DNA of 64,000 bases. Source: an uncultured Spirochaetaceae bacterium (lineage in GTDB: Bacteria; Spirochaetota; Spirochaetia; Sphaerochaetales; Sphaerochaetaceae). Positions 1 through 8,890 of this stretch are shown here, piece by piece. Every line of letters begins with the position of its first letter. The first letter of the stretch is position 1. The notes under the pieces were generated by a model that saw only the letters and a program-made list of their open reading frames with translations, did no database searches and had not been told where the DNA came from. The stretch lies in contig CALXLA010000024.1 in assembly GCA_944389075.1 (NCBI GenBank), positions 1 to 64,000 on the forward strand, in the 5' to 3' direction. A program made the position numbers and the translations under genes.

Positions 1-167
1 AGCATTATATCGAGGATGGCAAGGTCTATACCGCCTTTGCCAATGATGGAAAGTGCGTCATTGCCATTGTCTGCCTCAAGCACATCTGCGCCCATTGCCT
101 TCAGGTGGAAGGCAATCAGCATACGTATATCTTTATCATCTTCGACTATGAGGATGCGCATATGCAT
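1..167 (-). CDS. Response regulator receiver domain (partial)
   Basis: This is the N-terminal part of a two-component response regulator reading leftward off the window edge. The first strand and acidic pocket are visible (start MRILIVEDDKDIRMLI, then the phosphoacceptor region LAILDIM at the edge), so it receives a phosphoryl group from a histidine kinase. The output domain lies outside, so the target process is unknown. Two in-frame ATG codons (167 and 161) are possible starts and neither has a strong ribosome-binding site. It is divergent from the glutamyl-tRNA-reductase-like gene, with about 50 bases between them. Confidence 0.85.
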   Translation of the reverse strand, partial: MHMRILIVEDDKDIRMLIAFHLKAMGADVLEADNGNDALSIIGKGGIDLAILDIM

Positions 168-217
168 GATGCTACTATCCAGATGAATTAAAGACAAGAT
201 TGCTGTATCCTTGCGTT

Positions 218-1306
218 ATGGACTTCCATTCTATAGGAATTGATTTCACGAAGAACCCGGAGCTATTCGCAGACCTTCAGAACAAGGATGATGATTTCCT
301 GATGGATATCGATGCGAAGCTCATGAAGGCATTCCGCTTTCCTTTCGTGTTCTTCCTTACATGCGACCGGGCTGAGGTGATTGCAGAAGGAAGTCCGGAG
401 TTCGGTGCGCTTGAGAGGGCGCTTTCCCTCAATCCTGCGGAGACATCGCAGTACCGCTATTCCGTGCAGTATGCAGAAGAGAGACTCTTTCTTCTTTCAT
501 CGGGTATCCTTTCCCCGCTTTTCGGCGAGGACACTATACAGGGACAGCTTCTCAAAGGACTTGAGTGTGCGCGTCTGATGGGTACTGCATCATCAGCTCT
601 CGATAAGCTCTTCCTTATGGCAGTCTCGTTCTCAAAGAGAATCCATACTGAGATGAAGCTCCGCGTGTTCGACAGATGCATCGGTACTGAAATCATGAAA
701 AGGCTTGAAGGCATTAGTTCCGTGCTTATTGTTGGCTCAGGTGAGTGGGCCCGGGAACTTGCCTCGATGCTGTCTGCGCATTTTGATGTGTCGATGACAC
801 TGAGGGATATCGGAAAGACATTCCTTGTCCCTCCAGGAGTCCATGCGGTCTCGTATGATGACAGGCTTGAGGCAGCAGCTTCAGCAGATGCGGTAATATC
901 AGCATCATCAGGTCTGTATCACACATTCGAAGAGGCTGATTACCCTGTCCTTGCTGGCAGGATCCTCATGGATATCGCACAGCCTGAGGATATGCCTTCA
1001 TCTTTCAATGCGGTAAAGCTTCAGGATCTCTGTCCTGTGCTTCCTGAGAGGGAGGTTGTGGAAAAACGGGTAAGGAAGGAAGCCGGAGCCGAAGTCCATG
1101 ATTTCCACGAATGGCTTGCAAAGCGTGATGCATATCCATCTCTGCGCGACAGGGCTGAAAAGATCGCATCATCATCACTCAGAAGGCTTTCATCTCCGAT
1201 TGCGCATCTCACGCTTTCAGCTGATGATGAGAAAGCCTTCCGTATAGCACTCTCAGAGAGCATCAGGAAGGCCGTGATTGAAGAGGGGATGTCTAGAAGA
1301 TCCTGA
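218..1306 (+). CDS. hemA: Glutamyl-tRNA reductase-like protein (HemA family)
   Basis: HemA family enzymes reduce glutamyl-tRNA(Glu) with NADPH to glutamate-1-semialdehyde, the first step of tetrapyrrole synthesis. Visible features: the catalytic-cysteine motif FLTCDRAEV with Cys near residue 49, the substrate-domain stretch SGILSPLFGEDTIQGQL, a nucleotide-binding motif VLIVGSGEWA, and a helical C-terminus. The length of 362 aa is slightly short for the family (about 410-430). ATG at 218 gives the usual N-terminus; a TTG at 200 would extend it by six residues. No other heme or cobalamin gene is nearby. The Asp in TCDR (usually Asn) and loose conservation leave open that the reaction has changed. 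The 3' end overlaps the convergent epimerase gene by 14 bases. Confidence 0.8.
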   Translation: MDFHSIGIDFTKNPELFADLQNKDDDFLMDIDAKLMKAFRFPFVFFLTCDRAEVIAEGSPEFGALERALSLNPAETSQYRYSVQYAEERLFLLSSGILSPLFGEDTIQGQLLKGLECARLMGTASSALDKLFLMAVSFSKRIHTEMKLRVFDRCIGTEIMKRLEGISSVLIVGSGEWARELASMLSAHFDVSMTLRDIGKTFLVPPGVHAVSYDDRLEAAASADAVISASSGLYHTFEEADYPVLAGRILMDIAQPEDMPSSFNAVKLQDLCPVLPEREVVEKRVRKEAGAEVHDFHEWLAKRDAYPSLRDRAEKIASSSLRRLSSPIAHLTLSADDEKAFRIALSESIRKAVIEEGMSRRS

Positions 1307-2153
1307 AGAAATTGCTGTAGCAGGCAGTCTCTCCCTTCTTCAGGGATACAGACTGTGCCATCTTCTCGATCTCAGGGTTTCTTGTCCTGTCTCCGAAAGA
1401 GAGCATCGGCTCAAGACATACATACTGAGCTTTCTTTCCTTCCACTGTCCATATTGTAAGAAGTGGCATATCACCCATGAATGCTGTTACGCCATGCTCT
1501 CCCTCAGATGATGTGAGCGTGACCTCGCGGCTTTTCACTCCTTCGAGGATTATCGCGCCTTTGTCTGTCTCTGCTCTTTTCAGATCAAGGCTGTCACCGC
1601 AGAGGAAGTCCTTCTCAGTAACGAATATGCCATTGGATGCATATTTCCTGTCACACTTCTCATTCTGCTCGAAGGATACAGTATAGGTCTCAAGGTCAGT
1701 TCCCTTCCCGTTGATATCCAGTGAGAATGCAGGATGCCAGCCGAATGTGTACCAGATATCTTCCTTCGCATATATCTCGGCCTTGGCATTATAGCCATCT
1801 TCCTCAACTGTATATGTCACGTCGATCCTGAATCCGAACGGGTAGTACTTTGTCCTTATCTCCTCATTATCCTCAAGACGGAATACAGCTTTATTCCCTT
1901 CAGATGACACAAGCTCCCATTCGACATCGCGTGCAAAGCCATTGTTCGGCATTGTATATTCCTGGCCCTTTGCTATGATCTTTCCACCTTCCGTTGCTCC
2001 GATTGTAGGGAAGAGAAGGGGAGCTCTCCTGAACCAGAATGCCTTATCTCCCTGCCAGATATACTCGATTCCATCCTTTGTGAGGCTCTGAGGCTCTGCT
2101 CCAAGGGTGGAAATGATCATTTTTGTACCATTCTTTTCGATTGAAGTGTTCAA
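1293..2153 (-). CDS. Aldose 1-epimerase family protein
   Basis: This 286-aa protein belongs to the aldose-1-epimerase/LacX-like branch of the galactose mutarotase fold. It is expected to interconvert the anomers of a sugar or sugar phosphate in the cytoplasm. Supporting motifs are the N-terminal LGAEPQSL, the strand WRRAP-like segment RRAPLLFPTIG, and the central catalytic-His region YTFGWHPAFSL. The longest frame begins at TTG 2171, but a good ribosome-binding site (AGGAGA) lies eight bases before a second in-frame TTG at 2153, which also fits family N-termini better. An ATG in this region is out of frame. The substrate cannot be told from sequence, and no sugar operon is adjacent. Confidence 0.8.
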   Translation of the reverse strand: MNTSIEKNGTKMIISTLGAEPQSLTKDGIEYIWQGDKAFWFRRAPLLFPTIGATEGGKIIAKGQEYTMPNNGFARDVEWELVSSEGNKAVFRLEDNEEIRTKYYPFGFRIDVTYTVEEDGYNAKAEIYAKEDIWYTFGWHPAFSLDINGKGTDLETYTVSFEQNEKCDRKYASNGIFVTEKDFLCGDSLDLKRAETDKGAIILEGVKSREVTLTSSEGEHGVTAFMGDMPLLTIWTVEGKKAQYVCLEPMLSFGDRTRNPEIEKMAQSVSLKKGETACYSNFFRIF

Positions 2154-2195
2154 ATTCCATTCTCCTGTCAAAAACTATTATATAATAAAACCACG

Positions 2196-2675
2196 ATGAA
2201 TATAGATTATAGAATATTAAGAGGCAGAGATGCTTCAAGAATTGCGGAATTCCTTCAATCTGTCGGTGGCGATACCGATTTCCTTCCTTTTTCTGCATCA
2301 GATGTCTCTGCCACTGAGGAAATCTACTTCAGCGGGCTCCTTCTCTGTGGTGCGATTGCTGATGGGCAGATCGCAGCTATTGCCGAGGTTCTTGCGCCAT
2401 CTCTTCCAAGGATGCACCATGCCGGAACGCTTTTCCTCGCAGCTGGCAAGAAGTACTGGGGAACAGGAATAGCCCAGCATCTTTTTGAATTCGCTAAGGA
2501 AGAGGCCAGGGAGAAGGGAGTAAGGAAGCTTCAGCTTTCGATTGCCGATGACAATCACAGGGCAAAAGCTTTCATCTTGAGAAATGGATTCACATCAGAA
2601 GGCAGGGATGTGAGGATGCTTGCAGTCGATGGCAAATTCATAGATGGGGAACGTTATTACCTTCTTCTGGACTGA
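2196..2675 (+). CDS. GNAT family N-acetyltransferase
   Basis: A 159-aa single-domain acetyltransferase of the Gcn5-related family, transferring an acetyl group from acetyl-CoA to an unknown amine. The acetyl-CoA pyrophosphate-binding loop is seen as KKYWGTGIAQ (about residues 85-94), followed by the usual helix. The C-terminal motif B is present as NDHRAKAF-like DNHRAKAFILRNGF. It is divergently transcribed from the epimerase-like gene across a 42-base AT-rich spacer. The substrate is not predictable. Confidence 0.8.
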   Translation: MNIDYRILRGRDASRIAEFLQSVGGDTDFLPFSASDVSATEEIYFSGLLLCGAIADGQIAAIAEVLAPSLPRMHHAGTLFLAAGKKYWGTGIAQHLFEFAKEEAREKGVRKLQLSIADDNHRAKAFILRNGFTSEGRDVRMLAVDGKFIDGERYYLLLD

Positions 2676-2676
2676 A

Positions 2677-2703
2677 CAAAAAAAGCAGGCATCAAGCCTG
2701 CTT
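2677..2703 (-). terminator. Intrinsic terminator of tRNA-Arg
   Basis: On the minus strand an 8-bp perfect stem (AAGCAGGC / GCCTGCTT) with a five-base loop is followed by a run of seven T. It lies immediately downstream of the tRNA gene and next to the 3' end of the acetyltransferase gene. There is no T-run on the plus strand, so it mainly serves the tRNA. Confidence 0.8.
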
Positions 2704-2705
2704 AG

Positions 2706-2779
2706 TACGCCCTACAAGATTCGAACTTGTCACCTACTGCTTAGAAGGCAGTTGCTCTATCCAGGTGAGCTAAGGGCGC
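2706..2779 (-). tRNA. tRNA-Arg (anticodon TCT)
   Basis: The minus strand folds as a complete cloverleaf: acceptor GCGCCCT/AGGGCGT (with a G-U closing pair), D-loop TAGCTCACCTGGATAGAGC, anticodon stem CTGC with loop CTTCTAA giving anticodon TCT, and T-arm with loop TTCGAAT. It decodes AGA (and probably AGG) arginine codons. The terminal CCA is not encoded. Confidence 0.92.
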
Positions 2780-2812
2780 ATTTATAACACTTCTTTCACA
2801 AGTGCAGTACCA

Positions 2813-2841
2813 CTTATAGCCTACTTGCTCAAAAAAGTCTA
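2813..2841 (-). promoter_or_regulatory. Candidate promoter for tRNA-Arg
   Basis: On the minus strand a TAGACT box and a TATAAG box are separated by 17 bases, placing transcription start about 27 bases before the mature tRNA 5' end. A closer TATAAA touches the tRNA itself and cannot act as its -10 element. Confidence 0.45.
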
Positions 2842-2914
2842 GTATCTTTCAGCATTATCTGTGAAATAAGCAGATGCAGAAGATTATTATCATGATTTGC
2901 AGTATTGTTAGGCC

Positions 2915-3733
2915 ATGAATATCTACATTGATATAGAAGCAGGGGCGATTATCGGCATAGTCGTTTTCGGCATACTCCTCTTGTATATACTGAGGAAGAT
3001 TTCAGAGTTTAACAGCAGAAAGGAAATCGATATCCAGCATCGATGTATCTATGGACAGTCAAAGCAGGACATGCTGGAAGCTGTCGATAAGTATTATAGG
3101 GATATGGAGGGCAAGGTCGATGGTTATCTTGACAGTTTCTATACATTGGAGACACAGGGTAAGCTGATGTTTGAAAGCATTGCCTCCGTTTTTACTGACA
3201 AAGATCCTGAAAACTCAAAAAAGGAGCTTCTGCAGAAGCTTTATGAGGAAACTCTGATGATTGAGGATCTCGAAGAGCAGATAGAGGAGATAGCGAAGCG
3301 TGCTGATGAGGAGTTCAGGAATGCGGTCTGCAGGATCATCGGAGAATCAGGCATCAGGAGGACAGGCCGCGGTTATGAGAAGAGACTTGCTACCGCTTTG
3401 CAGTATTATGAGAAGTACAGCTTCCCGAAAGTAAAGGCCGGGACAGCCATTACAGGTGGTACTGCTGCTTTCAGTGCCATAGTCGTGTCATCTATTGTGA
3501 GCACTGCTGCGGATATCGTGCTTCCTGCTACTACTGCGGAAGTCATCGGCTCTGTGTTCGGAGTCTTCGTAGGGCTCGCTGCAGCTGGGATAAGCATCAG
3601 CATTTCGGAGAAGCTTTCCAGAGATAAATACAGAAAGGCCATCATGGACAACATCGGGAAGGAGAGGAAAGCTGTCGAGAAGAACATAGAGGCGTACTTC
3701 GAGGAAGAGAGCAGGCAGAAGCTTATAGCCTGA
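2915..3733 (+). CDS. Membrane protein with coiled-coil middle, unknown function
   Basis: I do not recognise this 272-aa protein. It has one N-terminal membrane segment (about residues 10-27). A long charged, probably coiled-coil region follows (about 30-170, rich in Glu/Lys with EEQIEEIAKRADEEF). Two closely spaced hydrophobic, Ala/Gly/Val-rich segments come next (about 176-203 and 207-230), then a basic-acidic tail. The arrangement suggests an inner-membrane protein whose middle domain sits between anchors. It stands alone between tRNA-Arg and a nitroreductase gene. A weak AGG lies six bases before the ATG. Confidence 0.6.
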   Translation: MNIYIDIEAGAIIGIVVFGILLLYILRKISEFNSRKEIDIQHRCIYGQSKQDMLEAVDKYYRDMEGKVDGYLDSFYTLETQGKLMFESIASVFTDKDPENSKKELLQKLYEETLMIEDLEEQIEEIAKRADEEFRNAVCRIIGESGIRRTGRGYEKRLATALQYYEKYSFPKVKAGTAITGGTAAFSAIVVSSIVSTAADIVLPATTAEVIGSVFGVFVGLAAAGISISISEKLSRDKYRKAIMDNIGKERKAVEKNIEAYFEEESRQKLIA

Positions 3734-3869
3734 GTGGTACATCATCCTTTCTTATATTACATGCCAACTACATGAAAATTGTTGTTGACTTGGCAGGAGA
3801 ATGAGTTTTCATGGTGCTATATTGTATTGGGTGCTCCGGTACCATTTCTCATTTCAGTCATGATACAAT

Positions 3870-4448
3870 ATGAACATGGAATTTCATGATATGGCAGCAG
3901 CCTGCAGATCTGTCAGGCGCTTTGATGAAAAGAGGAGGATAACATCCTCGGAACTTGAGAATCTCGTTGATGTAGTACGGCTTGTGCCATCTGCATCGAA
4001 CAGGCAGCCTCTGAAGTATATCGCGATCTCAGATAAGAGTGAGTGCGACAAGGTCTTCCCGCATCTCATGTGGGCAGGCCTTCTGAAAGACTGGCCGGGT
4101 CCTGCGGAAGGAGAGAGGCCGGCTGGCTATATCGTCATGCTTGTCGATAAGGAGATTTCCTTCAATGCGGCAGTCGATACTGGAATCGCAGGATATGCGC
4201 TGATGCTTGCTGCAATGGAGAAGGGACTCGGAAGCTGCATGCTTGCCTCAGTCAGCAGGCCCAAGCTCTACAAGATCCTGGGAATCGATCCTGAGCGCTT
4301 TGATATCGCGATGGTGTTCGCATTTGGCTATCCGAAGGAGAATGTAGTCCTTGAAGAGGCTGTTGATGGTAATGTCGCATACTATCGCACTGAAGATGGC
4401 ACACATCATGTGCCGAAGAGGCCTCTTGATGAGGTTCTCATCAGGTAG
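3870..4448 (+). CDS. Nitroreductase family protein
   Basis: A 192-aa FMN-dependent oxidoreductase of the nitroreductase fold, which reduces nitro-aromatics, quinones or flavins with NAD(P)H; some members have other roles. The flavin-phosphate-binding Arg cluster near the N-terminus is present (CRSVRRFDEKR), then PSASNRQPLKY, which contacts FMN. The later helix GIAGYALMLAAMEKGLGSCML is also typical. The tail HHVPKRPLDEVL matches the family C-terminus. It is slightly short but complete. ATG codons at 3870 and 3876 are both possible. The 3' end overlaps the convergent ABC-F gene by eight bases. Confidence 0.85.
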   Translation: MNMEFHDMAAACRSVRRFDEKRRITSSELENLVDVVRLVPSASNRQPLKYIAISDKSECDKVFPHLMWAGLLKDWPGPAEGERPAGYIVMLVDKEISFNAAVDTGIAGYALMLAAMEKGLGSCMLASVSRPKLYKILGIDPERFDIAMVFAFGYPKENVVLEEAVDGNVAYYRTEDGTHHVPKRPLDEVLIR

Positions 4449-6294
4449 AGGCCTTTTCCTCAAGCTCGAACCAGCGCGCTGTCTTCTCGTCAAGAAGGGC
4501 AGTCTTCTCCTCATATAAGGCTGTCCTTTCCTTCAGTGTGCCAAGCTCTGTCTCCCCGGCATCCGCAAATGATGCTTCAAGCTCTTTTATGAGCTTCTCA
4601 AGGGCAGAGATCTCCTCTTCAAGCGCGCTCTTTTCCTTCTCTTCCTTGTATGTGAGGCCTTTCTTAGGCTCTCGCTCCCTTCGCTCTGGCTTCCTTTCTT
4701 TCTTCTGGACAGGTTCTTCAGCTTCTTTCTCCTTGGCTTCCTTCCAGCTTGAGTAGGAGCCCGGGAACAGCTTTATCTCGCCATCCTCGATCACAAGAAG
4801 CATATCAGCGGCGATATCCAGGAATGTCCTGTCATGTGATGATATGATCACAGTACCTGCAAAGGATGTTATGTACTGCTCAAGATTCTCCATCGTCTCG
4901 ATATCGAGATCATTTGTAGGCTCATCGAGAATCAGGAAGTTCGGATTCTGCACAAGCCTTGTGATCAGATACAGCCTTCTTCTCTCACCGCCAGAAAGCA
5001 GTCCGATCGGAGTCCTCTGCATAGATACGGGGAAGCCGAATATCTCAAGGAACCTCGATACGGACACCTCTTCATTGTCAGAGAGTCTTACGATCTTCCC
5101 GAGTTCCTCAGCATACTCGATCATTGTCTTGTTATCAGGAAGCAGTGCCGCATTCTGGTCATAGTAGCCGAAATAGGTATTCACTCCCTTGTCCACAGAG
5201 CCTGTATCGCTTTCGGTGTTCCCTGTGATTATATTCAGGAAAGTCGATTTGCCTGTTCCGTTATCCCCTATGAGTCCGATATGCTCACCGGCCTTGAAGG
5301 AGTAGGTGAATGGCTTGAAGAGAGTTCTTCCATCATAGGACTTGGAGACTGAATCCAGCTCAAGGATCTTCTTCCCGAGTCGCCTGTAGGATGATGAGAA
5401 TGCTTTCTGCTCATCATCTCTTACTTTGTGGAGCGATGACTCCATCTCTGCGATGCGGTCCTTCCTGTTCTTGTCCTTGCCGGTTCTTGCTTTAGGACCA
5501 TGGAGAAGCCATTCCCTTTCGCGTCTGAGTATGGTCAGGATGCGCTGCATTTCCTTCTCATCCATCCTGTACCGTTCTTCGCGGCGCTCAAGATAGCTTG
5601 TGAAGTTTCCCGGATGCGAATAGATCCTCTTTCTGTCGAGCTCCCATATCGAGGAGCAGCATCTTGTCAGGATATGTCTGTCATGGGTGACTATAATCAC
5701 AGCTGAGGATGAGGATGATATCCAGTCTTCAAGATATTCAATCGATCTGATATCGAGATGGTTCGTAGGCTCATCGAGCAGGAGAAGCTCAGGCCGGAGC
5801 GCCAGAGCCCTTGCAATGGCGGCTTTCTTTGCCTCACCGCCAGAGAGCGATGACATCTTCCTGTCCTGTGAGATATCCGCGCCAAGTGTCTTTAGGTATC
5901 CTGTATAGCTTCTTTCGATTCCCCAGAGATCCTCATGCTGTATTCTCTCAAGAAGATGTGACGCATCCCTTCCTGCGGCGGTTTCCGCCTCATATTCCTT
6001 TATTGTCCTTATGGCATCTGAGTCAGCCTCATACAGGAATGAACGTACTGTGGCACCTTCCTCATATGAGACATTCTGGGCAAGATACACGACATTCAGC
6101 CCATTCTTCATGGATACAGTCCCATCATCTGGCTGAAGGATTCCTGCGATCACCTTCAGAAGCGTGGATTTCCCGGCACCGTTCTTTCCGACGATTCCTG
6201 CTTTCTCGCCTTCATTCAGGCCAAGTGTCGCATTCTCGAAAAGCGGCTCATCTCTCAACGTCTTTGATATGTTCTCGACAGATAGGATATTCAC
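4441..6294 (-). CDS. ABC-F family ATPase, Uup-like
   Basis: A soluble tandem-ATPase ABC-F protein of 617 aa with no membrane segments. Members bind the ribosome E site or act on tolerance to precise excision (Uup). Domain 1 has Walker A GKNGAGKST (36-44) and signature LSGGEAKK; domain 2 has GDNGTGKST and LSGGERRR, and both have the Walker B form LLDEPTN. The linker carries charged KARTGKDKNRKDR. The C-terminus (from about 545) is a charged helical coiled coil such as the DNA/RNA-binding tail of Uup, which is why I favour that branch over EttA. A second ABC-F lies at 58.3-60.2 kb. Confidence 0.88.
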   Translation of the reverse strand: MNILSVENISKTLRDEPLFENATLGLNEGEKAGIVGKNGAGKSTLLKVIAGILQPDDGTVSMKNGLNVVYLAQNVSYEEGATVRSFLYEADSDAIRTIKEYEAETAAGRDASHLLERIQHEDLWGIERSYTGYLKTLGADISQDRKMSSLSGGEAKKAAIARALALRPELLLLDEPTNHLDIRSIEYLEDWISSSSSAVIIVTHDRHILTRCCSSIWELDRKRIYSHPGNFTSYLERREERYRMDEKEMQRILTILRREREWLLHGPKARTGKDKNRKDRIAEMESSLHKVRDDEQKAFSSSYRRLGKKILELDSVSKSYDGRTLFKPFTYSFKAGEHIGLIGDNGTGKSTFLNIITGNTESDTGSVDKGVNTYFGYYDQNAALLPDNKTMIEYAEELGKIVRLSDNEEVSVSRFLEIFGFPVSMQRTPIGLLSGGERRRLYLITRLVQNPNFLILDEPTNDLDIETMENLEQYITSFAGTVIISSHDRTFLDIAADMLLVIEDGEIKLFPGSYSSWKEAKEKEAEEPVQKKERKPERREREPKKGLTYKEEKEKSALEEEISALEKLIKELEASFADAGETELGTLKERTALYEEKTALLDEKTARWFELEEKAST

Positions 6295-6377
6295 AGCGGC
6301 TATTGTATAGGGTTATGTGATTAATTGGAATCATTCCAATTGCATGTTTTCATGCTCGTCTGTACAATCACAGCGTT

Positions 6378-7898
6378 ATGCATAGACTGCTTGAGCTTAC
6401 AATCAATGCCTCAGATCTCTCTGATCCGGATTACATAAGAAAAGCCGCTTCTGCCAAGACCGGAAGCCGGAGTATCACAGATATCGTGATCAGGAAGAAG
6501 AGCATCGATGCTCGCAGGAATACAATCAAGGTCAATCTTTCGCTTGATGTATATATAGGGGAGAGAGCGCCTGAAAGGGATAAGACAGTTTTCCCTGACG
6601 TAAGCCACAGGCCACAGGCTGTTGTCGTCGGGGCAGGGCCTGCAGGTCTTTTCGCAGCACTCACTCTAATAGAGAACAATATCCGTCCGATAGTCCTTGA
6701 AAGAGGGAGGAATGTGCATGACAGGCTCAGGGATACAGCTATGCTCTGCAGGGCAGGAAAGCTTGATCCTGAATCGAATTACGCATTCGGGGAAGGCGGT
6801 GCCGGAGCATTCTCAGATGGAAAGCTCTATACGAGATCCTCGAAGAGAGGCGATGTCCCGAGGATTCTTTCTCTTCTTGTGCAGCATGGAGCGGATCCAT
6901 CAATCCTGTATGAGTCCCATCCCCATATCGGCTCTGACAAGCTTCCCAAGGTCATTGAGAACATCAGGAAGACCATAGAGTCTTCTGGCGGAGAGGTCAG
7001 ATTCGGTACAAAAGTGGTCAGACTTCTGAAGAGCGGCGATGAGACAACAGGCGTCATTACTGAATCAGGGGAGGAGATTCCCGGTCCTGTGATACTTGCC
7101 ACAGGCCATAGCGCGAAGGATGTCTATTCATTTCTCCGTGATGATGGGTACTCAGTTGAGGCTAAAAGCGTTGCCGCAGGTGTCCGTCTTGAGCTCCCTC
7201 AGAGGCTGATTGATTCTATTCAGTACCATACTGACATGAGACCTGAGTATCTTCCTCCTGCATCATATTCATTCACTGCACAGGTTGGAGGAAGGGGAGT
7301 CTATTCCTTCTGCATGTGTCCTGGCGGATTCGTTGTACCTGCCGCTACGGAGGATGGGTATCTTGCTGTGAACGGCATGTCGCCATCTTCAAGAGGCGGA
7401 CGCTTCAGCAATAGCGGCATCGTCACTGAAATCAGGAAGGAAGAGATTGAGGGCGATGATCCTTTCAGGGTCTTGAGATACATCGAATCGATAGAGAGGT
7501 CATCTTTTAATCCCGGTTTCCTTGCTCCAGCTGAGAAGATTACTGACTTTGACGCTGACAGGCCATCAGGTAATCTGATTCCATCCACATACAGGCCAGG
7601 TCTTGTCGCAGCAAGGCTTGATGATGTGCTTCCTGCTTTGATTGTCACATCTCTGCGGAAAGGCCTCAGGGTATTTGACAGGAAGACAGGTGGAAGGCTT
7701 ATCTGTAATGAAGGTCTCCTGATTGCTGCGGAGACGAGGACATCCTCTCCTGTGAGGATCATCAGGGATCAGGACATGAGGCAGGGGAAAGGCCTTTATC
7801 CTGCTGGAGAGGGCGCAGGATATGCCGGAGGAATCGTATCAGCTGCTATAGATGGAAGCGAGGCCGCGAAGCGCCTTGCAGGGGAAATCAATGGTTAA
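6378..7898 (+). CDS. FAD-dependent oxidoreductase (COG2509 family)
   Basis: A 506-aa flavoprotein of the widespread but poorly understood COG2509 group. An N-terminal small domain (about 1-80) precedes the FAD-binding GAGPAGLFAA (85-94) and the ribose-binding Glu in IVLERG. The glycine-rich AFGEGGAGAFSDGKL follows, and the C-terminal FAD motif LYPAGEGAGYAGGI closes it. The physiological substrate is unknown. It overlaps the azlC start by eight bases, so it is probably the first gene of the azlC-azlD-ogt operon, though no functional link is evident. Confidence 0.85.
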   Translation: MHRLLELTINASDLSDPDYIRKAASAKTGSRSITDIVIRKKSIDARRNTIKVNLSLDVYIGERAPERDKTVFPDVSHRPQAVVVGAGPAGLFAALTLIENNIRPIVLERGRNVHDRLRDTAMLCRAGKLDPESNYAFGEGGAGAFSDGKLYTRSSKRGDVPRILSLLVQHGADPSILYESHPHIGSDKLPKVIENIRKTIESSGGEVRFGTKVVRLLKSGDETTGVITESGEEIPGPVILATGHSAKDVYSFLRDDGYSVEAKSVAAGVRLELPQRLIDSIQYHTDMRPEYLPPASYSFTAQVGGRGVYSFCMCPGGFVVPAATEDGYLAVNGMSPSSRGGRFSNSGIVTEIRKEEIEGDDPFRVLRYIESIERSSFNPGFLAPAEKITDFDADRPSGNLIPSTYRPGLVAARLDDVLPALIVTSLRKGLRVFDRKTGGRLICNEGLLIAAETRTSSPVRIIRDQDMRQGKGLYPAGEGAGYAGGIVSAAIDGSEAAKRLAGEING

Positions 7899-8586
7899 TG
7901 ATATAAAGACTGGGATAAAGGACGGGCTTCCTATATTCCTCGGTTATTTCACGACAGCGCTTGCATTCGGTCTTCTTACGCGTACAAGTGGCCTCACATT
8001 CGTGGAAGGCGTGCTTGTGAGCATCACGAATTATGCAGGCTCCGGGCAGTTCCTTATGATGAATCTCTATAATGCAGGGACTTTCCTCCTCGGGATTGCA
8101 TTATCTGTGTTCTTCATAAACAGCCGGTATATATTCATGGCTGCATCGCTTGCGACAAAGCTTGAGAATCCACGTTCTATCCCTGGCAGGATAATGGTAG
8201 GATTCGGAACGACTGACGAGGTCTTCGCAGTCGCATCTTTCAAAGGCGAGAAAGTATCCTATGCCTATATGGCAGGCCTGATTTTCACATCATATGCAGG
8301 ATGGGTAGGAGGAACTGCCTGCGGATACATTGCAGGTTCATTCCTTCCCGACGTGATCCAGAAGTCCGCCGTGATAACGATATATGCCATGTTCGCATCA
8401 CTTCTGGGAGGGGAGGCTTCCAAGCTTGCAAAGGTCCTCCTGATTGCTTTGATATCAGCAGTGATGAACTCATTCCTGATTCTCACTGCTGGTGTCGCGA
8501 CTGGTGAGTCATTCCTGATTTCCCTGCTTGTGTCGACAGTCGCAGGTGCATTCATCTATACAGATAAGGAGGCTGGCCTTGAATAA
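7891..8586 (+). CDS. azlC: AzlC-family branched-chain amino acid exporter, large subunit
   Basis: A 231-aa integral membrane protein of the AzlC family, which with AzlD exports branched-chain amino acids and analogues. Family landmarks are the N-terminal GLPIFLGYFTTALAFG, the segment NYAGSGQFL, the conserved NSRYIFMAASL, and GFGTTDEVFA. About seven hydrophobic segments are visible. ATG 7891 follows AGGGGAAATCA; the longer frame from 7852 only reads back through the previous gene. It overlaps azlD by eight bases, consistent with one two-subunit transporter. Confidence 0.9.
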   Translation: MVNDIKTGIKDGLPIFLGYFTTALAFGLLTRTSGLTFVEGVLVSITNYAGSGQFLMMNLYNAGTFLLGIALSVFFINSRYIFMAASLATKLENPRSIPGRIMVGFGTTDEVFAVASFKGEKVSYAYMAGLIFTSYAGWVGGTACGYIAGSFLPDVIQKSAVITIYAMFASLLGGEASKLAKVLLIALISAVMNSFLILTAGVATGESFLISLLVSTVAGAFIYTDKEAGLE

Positions 8587-8890
8587 CTCAGTCATAACGA
8601 TGATTCTCGTATGCTCAGCGGTGACGCTTCTCCCGCGTATCCTTCCTTATTTCGCATCATCGTATCTTTCACGCCTTCCGAAATTCATCCGCAAGTGCAT
8701 GATGCTCCTTCCTGTCTCAGCCCTTGGTGCCCTTATCTTTCCTCTGGCTCTCACTGATTTTGGCTCAGAGTGGTATGCAGGGCTTCTGGGCGTGGCATCG
8801 GCATTCATCGCATCATATTTCAAGCTTCCGATGATTGTCTCGATATTGATAGCGCTTGCAGTCACTTCCTGTGCGATAATATTCATCTGA
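8579..8890 (+). CDS. azlD: AzlD-family branched-chain amino acid exporter, small subunit
   Basis: A 103-aa membrane protein with about four hydrophobic segments, the small partner of AzlC. The typical TLLPRILPYF and the KCMMLLPVSALGAL segment are present. The start is TTG 8579, supported by GGAGG six bases upstream (8568-8572) inside the azlC 3' end; the longer frame from 8528 adds charged residues foreign to the family. Its stop codon overlaps the ATG of the next gene (TGATG). Confidence 0.88.
   Translation: MNNSVITMILVCSAVTLLPRILPYFASSYLSRLPKFIRKCMMLLPVSALGALIFPLALTDFGSEWYAGLLGVASAFIASYFKLPMIVSILIALAVTSCAIIFI

Noticed and set aside
2780-2790. TATAAA next to tRNA-Arg as its promoter
   Set aside because: Transcription would start inside the mature tRNA; the TAGACT/TATAAG pair further upstream fits.
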